Shown one piece after another: positions 26,693 through 36,307 of a stretch of 64,000 nucleotides of DNA (positions are counted from its first letter, which is position 1; each line of letters opens with the position of its first letter). Origin of the DNA: Cardinalis cardinalis. Taxonomy: Eukaryota; Chordata; Aves; Passeriformes; Cardinalidae. The stretch is from the NCBI GenBank assembly GCA_014549065.1, contig JACDOX010000170.1, forward strand, positions 1,058,401 to 1,122,400, read 5' to 3'. The translations under genes and the position numbers were made by a program. Below the pieces are notes generated by a model. The model made no database searches. It was not told the origin of the DNA and worked only from the letters and a program-made list of their open reading frames with translations.

Positions 26693-26815
26693 CTTCTACA
26701 TCAGGGTCTCCAAATGGATTTAATTCTGCTGTGTCAGGATCACCAAAAGGGTTCGTGCCGGAGTTGGCCGGGTCTTGCTCCCCTTCATCCAGAAAATTAA
26801 GCTTATTGATAAGCT
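26693..26815 (-). CDS. EHBP1: EHBP1 coding exon with first two NPF motifs
   Basis: Minus-strand exon of 123 nt, phase 1 to phase 1, with acceptor tttgtttgtag and donor GAAG|GTAATG. After the split Glu it reads LINKLNFLDEGEQDPANSGT, then two NPFGDPD repeats separated by TAEL. Asn-Pro-Phe followed by acidic residues is the classic ligand for EH domains. In EHBP1 these motifs recruit EHD1/EHD2 to sites of clathrin-mediated endocytosis and to recycling endosomes (established for the family). The ELINKLNFLDE segment matches human EHBP1, which rules for EHBP1 over its paralogue EHBP1L1. The bird sequence has GDPD where I recall DDPD in the first human repeat. An N at 26834 is in the polypyrimidine tract of the acceptor, outside the exon. 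Confidence 0.95.
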
Positions 26816-27518
26816 CTACAAACAAATTGGAATNTTGTTTTAAAATAGATACAAACTGTTCATCCAACATATCTGGAGCTCAAAAAGCTCCATGTCAACA
26901 GTCCCTCGAAACACTGCACCAGGGTATGGCACGAACTTCACAACTAAGTTAACACAGTCCAGTAAGTACATCAACAAAGGGAAAAAAAAAAGTGAAATGA
27001 ATGAAACTTCTATTTGCTGATCAGAACATTATGTAACAGAAATGATTTATAAAAAAGCCTTCTCATTCCTTTGTTAAATAAATATTGTGGAACATTGAAC
27101 GAGCTAAATACGGTGATTTTGATTGTTCACATACACGCTAACTATCGGCAGGAAATTTTAATTTTTGGATGTAACATGAACATAAAAGCAGAGAGAGGAC
27201 ATTCTGTCACTTTAGAAAGGTCAAGTATTACTGACTCTACAACTACTGTTTTAAGCTTAGGGTCTGGTGGTTCCTCTTTCTTTTNTTTTGTAATTTTTTT
27301 TCTTTCTTGTTCATTATCAGATGACAACGGAGCTGTAGCGGAGACAGGCTCTTTCTCTATCATGTTGTTACCTGTTGGATGCACTACAAATTACTGAGAG
27401 TCATGCTGGGTGGAAGCACAGAGATAAAACTGACAGCTGAATACAGGCAGGAGTCAAAAGGTAATGGGTCACAGTAAATACAATCAGAAACAGAAAGAAA
27501 GGATGAAAGCTCATAGAC
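26816..27518 (-). other. EHBP1 short intron (703 nt) with a coding-like frame
   Basis: Shortest complete intron of the visible gene. It lies between the 35-residue cassette and the first NPF exon. On the sense strand, 27142-27385 holds an 80-codon open frame rich in Glu, Lys and Pro whose entry phase matches the upstream donor. It has no good phase-1 donor, so I do not call it an exon; see the findings. Confidence 0.85.
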
Positions 27519-27623
27519 CTTCAGAGGAACTGGCTGATTTAGCTGAAGGCATATTTGCTCGCTTTATGCAGTCATCTTGATCTTCATCTAAGCTGCTCAG
27601 AGCATTCAACTGGTTTACAATTT
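27519..27623 (-). CDS. EHBP1: EHBP1 35-residue cassette exon (phase 1-1)
   Basis: A 105-nt minus-strand exon with no ATG of its own. The acceptor is ttctatttacag and the donor GAAG|GTCTATGAG. With the split first codon it reads EIVNQLNALSSLDEDQDDCI, then KRANMPSAKSASSSE, which matches the corresponding human EHBP1 segment except for a few substitutions. It enters and leaves in phase 1, so it can be included or skipped without a frame change. I recall human isoforms that differ by a block of about this size, but I have not checked this. The donor (GTCTAT) is weaker than those of its neighbours, which would fit regulated inclusion. It lies only 703 nt upstream of the next exon, whereas most introns here are 6-8 kb. 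No domain is evident; it is a polar linker before the NPF region. Confidence 0.93.
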
Positions 27624-30600
27624 CTGTAAATAGAAGCCAGTCAAGACAAACGTAAGGCAAGGGCATTTAATGAAACAGAAGTGGAACGAAGACTGTTACC
27701 AGAAAGAGAGTAAGGGAGAGAGGGTAAAAGAATATATTTAGAACGAGTCCTTACAATTATATAACTACAGCAAAGTACCTGTGTACGTGCTTCAAGGATA
27801 ATTTAACACGAAAACCAGTTAACAAGACATAAACAAAACCTAGCCAGGTTATGGTGACAGCAACAATAATTAGTTTTATGCGGACGAGTATTATGCACAA
27901 TCAGTTGAAAATTTAGACAGCTGTACTTGATATCATTTAAATATTTTTTCCTGCTCAGGAAGAAAACCTGAATATGAAAACATTGTTGAGCAATACAAAT
28001 CAACACCAGAACAATGTATCTCCCTCCCAAACCCTTAAGGTTACAGCAAACTAACCTATACAATATGCATTTTTATCTTTGTTTATATACACACTCTGAT
28101 TATTTAACATTTACAATTAGTCACCATTATATTCTGATCTATGACAAGCTGAATTTAGCTAAATAGTTCCAAAATACATGATCAGTATTGTGCCAGGAGA
28201 ATGCAAACTGAATGTATATATATCCTGAATTTTCATTGTCATGCTATGTAAGTGACACCTTGCTATTTGTTAAAATCCTGTTTCACCTTCTATCCATCGT
28301 GGAGAGCTCTAAATTGCCATGATCTAGTAATTTTTAAAATGCNTTGTATGTTTAATTTTAATCAAGATGGGGATGACTCCATAATTCTGGAAGAAACAAA
28401 AAACAACTGAGTGGCTTCTAGCCCAAGGGAAAAATTCCTCTCTGCTCCCCCCTAACACAGGCCCATCCACAGCATCTGACAAATGGAGCTTCTGTAGTAA
28501 TGGAGATTGAGCCTGGGGCATCTCTGAGAGACCTGAGCATTGGTTTCNATGGAGTAGGGACAGCCTTTCTCATCCTTCCACATGACAAACAGGCAAGAGA
28601 AACCTGTGCAGGAGAGATGATCCTGCTTGTTGAATATCACTGCCCCACTGACAGCCTTTTTCATCTCCTGTCTTTTCCCCAGGAAATAAATGGATGATGC
28701 CTTCTGGTATCACCAGCAAAGTTAAAGCTTCATTAAAGTTAATGCTTTCAGTCATTCTTTTATTTCCTTTAAAATTTAATTTCTTGTGTACATAAGAAGA
28801 TACCTCTCAATAACACTCTTAGTTTACTGCTGTTTGGAACTTGACTTTTTCTCATCTGGCTTTTGTTTGGGAAAGGAAAATCTGTCTTTATTCAATGAAC
28901 TAGTTATAGGGAGCAAGATACCAGACTGAGGCAAAAATTGAGTAGTATTCTGACTGTCCCAACTAATGTTGGTGCTGATGGCCACCCAGAACTTCCTAGT
29001 TGGGGAGGGTTTCATGCTTTTTCNTAGCTGACACACTGATACCCCTTCTGATTTCATGCCTTGACAGACAGCACAAAGAAACTGAAGTCCAAAGCAGACC
29101 AAAACCTGGTAATATTTCTGTCACATGGATAAGAACTTTGGCAAATTTAAATTGCTTTGCAAAGACATGCTAATCTGCAAATTACCAAGGAAAACTACCT
29201 ACTCTGCCAATATCTATTGGGCATCCTAAATGCTGACAGTGACAAACCCCAAGAATAATTCCTCTGTAATGTATCTATCTCCGTACTGATCTTGACCTTA
29301 AANCATAAATCTGCTTACATGGTTTTACACTCGTATCTGTCTACATAGAGTTGACTTCATCATCCTCTCTTCCTTATTTTTAGCTCCAACAGACAAGACT
29401 ATTACCCTAAAAATAACACCAAAAGTGTCCCNAAACTTCGCTTTCTCAGTACAAAACCAAGCATACACCTGAGAAATCAACATAGTATCTTCTGGGAATT
29501 TTAAGGACTTGAGATAGACAATGGAACATNCCTTTCTGTACTCAAATAAAACAGAGCTGACTTCATAAAAGAGCAGTACTAACGAATTAGTAGTTAAAAA
29601 CAGGCTCAGATGCTGACATGATTTACAATTTATTATGTCNGCATGTGAAAAAAAAAAACCCAAAACAATTATAATTCAGTTTTTATTGTCAGAAAATAAC
29701 AAATTAAGTTCAGAGCTTTAAAAAGAGGGAGTTCTTTGATGTGGTCTGAATCACCTGGTCTTATCTGCCAACCTAAACAGCCATACACACTACAATGTTT
29801 CTCATTACAATATTAAATGGTTTGTGTCATATTTTGGAGTATGGAAATGGTAGGTTGGAGATTTATATCCTGTATTATCTTTTATAAATCTCATTATCTG
29901 CAAACACACATTAGCTTGTTCTACAAGTATGTCACATAAATCACTGGTTTGGTTTTTGGGTTTTTTTTCATTCTTCTCTCTCTCTCTTTTTTTTTTTTTT
30001 ATTTCAAGCAGCTTGGTGATCCTGACAAAAAAAAAGAGTAAATGTACCAGAAGTTGTCAGGAGAGGTATGGTTTTGCAAATTGCAAAAAAAGGGTTACGC
30101 ATACTGTTACCCAGAAGCTTGCTCTTGAAACGTGCTGGGATTCAGACTCCTGCAACAGGTAGCACATGGACACGTTCCTGATCCCATGTGGTGCCCCAGG
30201 ACAGACACTGTGCTCCTGGGCAGATGGAGCAGAAGGCAGCTATTAACCCCAGCATGAGGCTCTGAGTAGGAATTAAAACATTAAGAGAAGCACATATTTA
30301 TTACTGCCCTGTTTGTGAGTTATGAGGCACATTTTCTCCAAGTATGAGATGTCTTGTGTTCCACTGAAGGCTAAGGACAGGATAATTCAGAGAGGTTTAA
30401 ATCCATGTATATTGACAGTGTAGAAACTAAATTTTTGATTTAATTCATGGCAACAAACAATTTTCAACTTCACACAGAACAGTTGGGGAAGATATGGCTN
30501 TTACACATGAAAAATTTCAACAAGAAATACTGGGAAGGAAGAGGGAGAAAGCCTGAGATGGAGTGAGATTTCTCCAAGNGAAAGCAGTGTTTGGAATGGA

Positions 30601-30664
30601 AAACATCTTTCAGTCTGGTCAGTTGTATGGCAGCAGTTCCATGTTGACCACCCCAAATTCCACT

Positions 30665-30760
30665 GCTTTTGAAGTCAGTCAGTATTGCACCACCTACTTC
30701 ATAGCTGAAGAAACAGAAGCACAGATACCTACTCCAAGTTAGGCAACCCATCAAGGAAGA
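30665..30760 (-). mobile_element. Possible second MIR-like SINE trace
   Basis: The plus strand reads ttcatagctgaagaaacaga, then agcacagatacctactccaa, then gttaggcaaccc. It resembles the same body segment of a reversed MIR element as the copy 430 nt away, but with more changes. It could be chance similarity. Confidence 0.3.
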
Positions 30761-31099
30761 GAAGCAGCATTTCCTAACTCACCTGCACCATCTAGAGCCC
30801 CACACAGCAGATCTCCCTTGCTCTTCCAGCAGTGGATATGTATGTTCATCTATGAAACTGCAACTTTGGCACAANGAAAATGAACCCCCACAAACAAAAC
30901 CAATAAAAATTGTTGTACACTGCAAAAAGGAACAGGGTCTGATAAAAGACTTGCAGCGCCTCTTGCAGCTGTGCCTTGGGAACAATAACACTTCAGACAT
31001 CAAGTCAGCAGNGAGAAAACCTGGAGTCCAAAGTAGGAGAACAATCCTTCCCTCCTTGCTACTCATTGCAAGNCCAATTACAAACATTAGCTGTGTGCT

Positions 31100-31240
31100 G
31101 CTCCCATCATTTCCATGAGGTGTTAGAGGCAGTATCCCCGTTTTACAGCTGGGAAAACAGGCACACTGAGGTGAGGGATTTGCCACGGGGCACTCTGAGT
31201 CAGTGAGGCATTCCAGCTCCTCAGCTGCCAACACCCAGCA
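31100..31240 (-). mobile_element. MIR-like SINE, reverse orientation
   Basis: The plus strand reads tatccccgttttacagctgg, then gaaaacaggcacactgaggt, then gagggatttgccacggggca. This is close to the reverse complement of the MIR/CORE-SINE body (the tatccccattttacagatga to gcccaaggtca region). The A-box end of the tRNA-derived head is not clear. It is an ancient, diverged amniote SINE. The call comes from remembered consensus only. Confidence 0.65.
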
Positions 31241-33494
31241 CAGCACAAGAGGCGAAAATGTTGGTAGCAGCAAGCTTTCAAAAGGGTTATGTAACTGCCT
31301 CAATTAACTTTATGGTATTCTGTGAACACGGCTTTTGAAAGAGTTCTTTGCTACATCAGTTTTGTTACATTTCCTTCTTTCTAAATTTTTTCCTGCTTTT
31401 ATACAATGTTTCCTACCTCTTTCTCCCTTGCTTCCCCAGCTCTTCTAGCTTTCCCCATTCATTATATTTATTACAGGAGTCACTGCAATTGCCAATGAAA
31501 TCAATCTTGAACATGTTGAAATAGATACTTTACATCTTATTTATTAATGTTTATTTACTGCCCTATGTTTTACGTTCTCCCATTTGCTTGGGAAATTGCA
31601 TGCACTCACTCCCCTTCACCATCCCGCTCCTTCCCAAAGGTGGGGAAACCTGGCCAGGCTCGTAAAGCAACTCAGCTGTTGTAACCAACTTAACAAAAAG
31701 TCCAAGGCTGACCCTCCTCACGTCATGATTCATTTACAAAAAAACCAATCCAACACTCCCATCTTGTATGGTTAGAAAACGGTACCAGAGCAGGCTGAGA
31801 AAGGCACAGAAACTGTGTATTCCAGAAGTATTTATTACTTCTGCCTTTCAAGGAGATATTGCTAGTTTTGAACATATAATTTTGGCCTTTGCAATAGCAG
31901 ATGGAAAAGCTGAAATGACTCTAAAATAGCTTGTGTTGCACATCAGCCAGCTCACCCTTCCCATCCATCTCCAAAGATGTTCACTCCATACCCAAAGGAT
32001 AGCAGACAGCCTAGTCTAACCTAGATCAAACTTTTGCTTGTTTAGGAATCATTTGTAGCCTTGCTAAGTGATGCAAAATCAAGTGTTGAGAAGCAAGATC
32101 AGATGCATTTCACCTGCTGCCCTTCTGCATCTGGGTTTTCTGTAGTCCTCAGTGCAGTACCCAGGCAGATCCTAATAAAACCCTTGTGCACAGGAGTTTC
32201 TATAGACTGAACATTACCCCTCCTTAGTTTGGCCTTCTCTGTGATTATCCAATGGCCTGGTGAACACGTCAGGTTTTGGTTTATGTTGTGATCTGATTTA
32301 TTCTGGTTACACTGGGAAAGAAGTCAACCTTGCAGAATGATTTCAGTGTGACCAGACTGGTATATCTCTGCTCCCTGACCAAGAATACATTATCCTGGTT
32401 TCCCAGATATCTCACTCCAGGCTTTCCAATATGCTCTGTGCCAGACACATACAGCATAACTAGAGATTTGGCCAGGGTAAGAAATGTTTAATTGAATATG
32501 TAAAGCATACAGAAAAAATATTTGCATCCTTTCACAACACTAAATGTAACTAAGTAATAAATGCTTCAGGCTGAACCTTTTGATTGCAACGAAAGCTCAA
32601 AAAGAAGTGATGAAAGTAATGTTTCATAACACTGAATCAATGTTCCTCTGAATTTTCAAGAACAGATTTGACAATTCACTTCTCTGCTTGGGATGCTCTT
32701 TCNCCACTTTGGAGAAGGTTCCCTTTATTTCAGACATTTTAAAAGAGCATTGGAAGTTAGGAAGTCTGGCACCANAAGTTAATTTTCTTTTCCTGATTCA
32801 TTAGACAAAGAGTTCCTACAGAACCCATCTGGAGCAATACTACACACTGATCTCTACCAACAATTTAACATCATCTCATCCTGATCTGACTTGCCTCGAT
32901 TAGTTCAGCTATCCTGAACACACTAAGCATTTTCATCAGCAATTCAAATGTGGTTACACTATCTCACTTCAAACAACTTCACTATCAAATNCATTAACGT
33001 CCTTTAACAGCCTCCCAGTTTCTTTTCCACGAGACCCCCCCACCCAAAAGGCAGCAATATGCAGCCTGGAATTGCCATGTTATTGAGCAGAACCTCAGCA
33101 CCTGTCCATGACACAACTCATTTCGCAGTTATTCTCATAAAGTGCTTTCATTATTTCACCTGAGCCTCTCCTCCTGTCTTCTCGCTCACTGACCCTTTCC
33201 CTCTGCTTTTTCTGCTCCTCCACTCATGCTGGTTCTTTGCTTCCCTAAAATGCTACCTACTTAGTGCATTCTCTCCCAAAACCAGGACATACAGACACAA
33301 ATCAATGCTCTTGGATTCACAAGTATTAAACTTCGTTGAGTTATGGATGGGTTCCTCTTCAATCAAGCTATCCTAAATATTGTTTTCGTTGTTGGATTTT
33401 TTTAAAGTGAAATAAAAATATAACATAAGGATAAAAAAAAAAGGGACAACTAGCAAAGGAAACCATATTTTACAATGCCTGTGGCAAAACCAAC

Positions 33495-33634
33495 CTGTAA
33501 TTTTTGCAGCCTTTTCCTCTTGATTCACTCTGTTTTCTTCATCTTCCTCATTGTCTTCCTCAAAATCATCTAGGTTACCAATATCAGCTTGTTTCATACT
33601 CATCAAACTAGCCAGGCTTTGCATGTCTTCATCC
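33495..33634 (-). CDS. EHBP1: EHBP1 coding exon, C2-to-linker acidic segment
   Basis: Minus-strand exon of 140 nt. The acceptor is ttatttag. Its first base completes the split Thr codon left by the upstream exon (AC+G), and it ends in phase 1 at a GTTGGT donor. It encodes DEDMQSLASLMSMKQADIGN followed by a Glu/Asp-rich stretch and NQEEKAAKIT, matching EHBP1 directly after the C2 domain. The acidic run (DDFEEDNEEDEEN) is probably disordered. Phase 1 at the donor lets it join either the 35-residue cassette at 27519-27623 or, if that is skipped, the exon at 26693-26815, both keeping frame. A reading frame runs on into the intron for about 40 codons as a hydrophobic tail, but the strong homology stops at the donor, so that extension is intron. 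Confidence 0.96.
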
Positions 33635-34705
33635 CTAAATAACAAACATCACACCAGGCATTAAAATGCAGTTTGTTAATACCACATCTGATATTACTGC
33701 ATTCTTTAAAATTCTTTAAACATTTTGATGTTTTCTTCAGGGAGGTCTATGATATCAGATCTGATCTTGAATATCNTGAAAAAACAAAACTAATAGAACT
33801 CATAAATATATTCTGAAGGGAAAGTTTTCAATTAACAAAATTGTAAAGGGTAAAAAAATACTGCTTTGCACCAAGGGTTAACTTAACTGCTTTCTAAAAT
33901 TTTAAACCAGCCCAGAAAGGCTGGCAAATGCTCACCTNGTCTGCTTTGTTCAAAGTGAAAATGCTTGGCCAGACCTACTGCCCACATGCTGCGCGCAATA
34001 GCTACACTCATTCATAACTCCTGATGCTGTTAGAGATTTAAAATCCCTTCTATAAATATCTGAAATCATTAACAAGATAAAAAAAAGGCAGTGTCTATTT
34101 ACACATACTGGAAACCAATGCTTTCACAAAGAGCAGCTTTTTTCAGATCCCTTGTTCAGGGTACTATGAAAGTCCTGTCAATAACTTACAATCTAGAACC
34201 AAGTGAGCGAGTCAAGGGAGCAGTAATCAGTGCCCAAGAGAACTCTCCCCACAGGATGTTCTTGTGCTCAACCCAAAATCTTAACTCTAACTCCACCCTC
34301 CCTCACCTTCCAACTGGTTTTGTCCTTATTGCATTCTTTGTGAAATATCAGTGGGCTCCCTTGAAATCTGCCAAGGGTTTTGTTGGATGAACACACACAT
34401 GCACATAAACACACACTCCCACTCATTTCAGACCTGCAGATACTTTTAAGCTGTTGTTATTTAAAATGTCTGTAAGAGTAGAGCACAAGCCATTTGTCTC
34501 TGAAGAACACAAGGTTGAAGTCAGAGTAAGAAACAACTTTTACTCAGTTAAGAAACTAAGTATGGCAGGAATGATAGGTATGCTGAAGGATGCTCTCAAA
34601 TTCCACCATTCTATACAGAAAGCTCTTTATCCAAAGAATTCTTTGAAAAGCAACACAAAGCAGGCTATCTGGTTTAAGAAAACCCCCAACAAACAAAAAA
34701 CTTAC
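33635..34705 (-). other. EHBP1 intron (1,071 nt)
   Basis: Intron between the C2-domain exon and the acidic-linker exon, with a GTAAGT donor and a TTATTTAG acceptor. It is AT-rich, and no repeat family or RNA gene was recognised in it. Confidence 0.9.
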
Positions 34706-34887
34706 GTGGCTTTTCCTTCCCTCAGGAAAATACAAGATAAGGAGAACTGTAGTGTGGCAGCTATNACTTTCTTAGACAAAGGCTTGAATTTTAACCTGAC
34801 ATCTGTCTGTGTAGGCATGGGGCTGGCATACTGCTTCATGTTGATGCTGCTGGTGGCAAGCGCTTTTCTACGTCCAGAAGGAGATTC
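34706..34887 (-). CDS. EHBP1: EHBP1 coding exon, end of the N-terminal C2 domain
   Basis: First EHBP1 exon visible in the window (minus strand, 182 nt). It opens in phase 0 after a good acceptor (tttgctttcag) and closes in phase 2 at a GTAAGT donor. The translation starts ESPSGRRKALATSSINMKQY and ends FSLSCIFLREGKA, nearly identical to human EHBP1 from about residue 105 as I remember it. This is the C-terminal half of the N-terminal C2 (NT-C2) domain, which the family uses for membrane and phosphoinositide contact. EHBP1 is a cytoplasmic adaptor that links EHD proteins, Rab8/Rab10-type GTPases and actin during endocytosis and recycling. The single N at 34765 is in the third position of a GTN codon, so the residue is Val whatever the base. 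The exons before it (start codon and first half of C2) were not found up to 64000. A 145-codon open frame on the opposite strand (34454-34891) is only a shadow. Confidence 0.96.
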
Positions 34888-36284
34888 CTGAAAGCAAAAG
34901 AAAAACAAAGCTAATGTAAAAGGTGCTGTTACAGTAAAACCTGCATGTGCACAAAACAAAAAGATGCACTTATTAAATCTGTAGGGGTTACTTTGGTTTT
35001 GGTTTTGTTGTTTTTTTGGNTTTTTTTTTCAAAAAATCACTATGGCCCTGTCAAGTGACAGAAAACCGTTTCTTAAACTACGTCAGTCACTTTGAACACC
35101 TTCTTAGTGCAATTGAAAAAAAAAAGGTTGTCCATTGTGATTAGTGGTGCTCCATTACAAGATCTAGGGTGTCTTTAATGGCTTGAGCTTNAAGCAGATC
35201 CACAGCCCCTACCCAGCTGAACTGTTGGGAATATATTCTCATTTCTTTTCACAGTAAATTGGACATGCTCTGTCCAAACATGGCTGGTTCTGGACTGGAA
35301 CTTCCAGCCTATGGAAGACATAGGTTTGGACCATGCATGTATTTCTTTGCATAGTGGTTTGAGGTCATCTAGTTTGTGTTCCATGTTCAAATAGAATATC
35401 TGAATATTAGCAAAATAGATAAAAGCCAAATTTTATTTGAAAAGCTGAAGTTGTATTTCAATATAAAAATGTTGCTCATGGGTTAACAATCCAGATGAAT
35501 TAATCTAAAATTCATCTAAGAATCTACTCTCTTGTTTTATCTANTATCAGCATCATCAAGAAAGGAATGATTATATGTAAAAAGCTCCAGTAACAAAAAA
35601 TAAAACAAAANAGCCCTGCTATTAATTCTCTTGAAAAATGTTCTCACAATAGGATGACATTTTACTGCAGTTGACAATTTGTGTTGAATAAAGAATACTA
35701 ATTCAATCAAAACATTCAAGCATCCTTTTTCAAAGTACTTGACATTTCTGCCCAGTAGAATAAGTCAGAATGTAATATGTCATCCCCAAAGAATACCTTG
35801 TTTAAAAAACTAGCCTTATCTGACAGATTATGCACAGCAATATTATACAGAACTATTAGTGCATGTAGATACCTTATGAATGAATTTCAAAAATGCATCA
35901 AACACTTGAGAAGGATTTAGGCCCTCTCAGAAGAAATACTTAAGAATATGCAAATACTCTCAGCTGAATTAAGTTGAACAGATGCAACTCTCACAAACAA
36001 TACAAGTGCTCCTTCCCCGGCTGCAGTTGTCAATCAAAGAGCAAGATTAAGGTCCAAGGTTCTGACAATGTGTAAAATGGAAAGTACAATCAGGGAGTTT
36101 CCATTATTACACAGATATGAACAACAATAATCTGTTATTGTATCATGCCTTTAGAATAACTAACATTACAACTCGTTATGTGAAATGCAAGGTTTACTGC
36201 AGNGCCTGTTCAGGCATCTACACCCAACAGGATCTTAAACAACTCATCTTGGAAGATTTTGAATAGTTGATGTTGACAGTGAGA

Positions 36285-36307
36285 TGTTGATCTTAGCAAG
36301 ATCAACA
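36285..36307. repeat. Perfect 10-bp stem, 3-nt loop hairpin
   Basis: tgttgatctt and aagatcaaca are exact reverse complements around the loop agc. No U-run or other terminator logic applies in this eukaryotic intron. It is recorded as a structural motif only. Confidence 0.7.

Larger units (their letters stand above)
27624..33494 (-). other. EHBP1 intron (5,871 nt)
   Basis: Intron between the acidic-linker exon and the 35-residue cassette. It contains a MIR-like SINE at 31100-31240, a weaker MIR-like trace near 30665-30760, and a polypyrimidine tract with CT repeats at about 29967-30003. No gene is recognised in the rest. Confidence 0.85.

Noticed and set aside
29967..30003. CT/T-rich tract as a strong splice acceptor on the plus strand
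   Set aside because: The sequence after it carries no supported exon, and the gene here is on the minus strand. Treated as simple repeat.
30779..31303. 174-codon minus-strand open frame
   Set aside because: It overlaps the MIR-like SINE and includes three ambiguous codons. The frame is a by-product of the repeat and its flanks.
33373..33494. Continuation of the acidic-linker exon frame into a hydrophobic 40-residue tail
   Set aside because: It lies past a GT donor that matches the known EHBP1 exon border in the right phase. The tail is intron sequence.
34454..34891. 145-codon plus-strand open frame
   Set aside because: It covers the EHBP1 C2-domain exon in antisense, so it is a shadow of a real exon.
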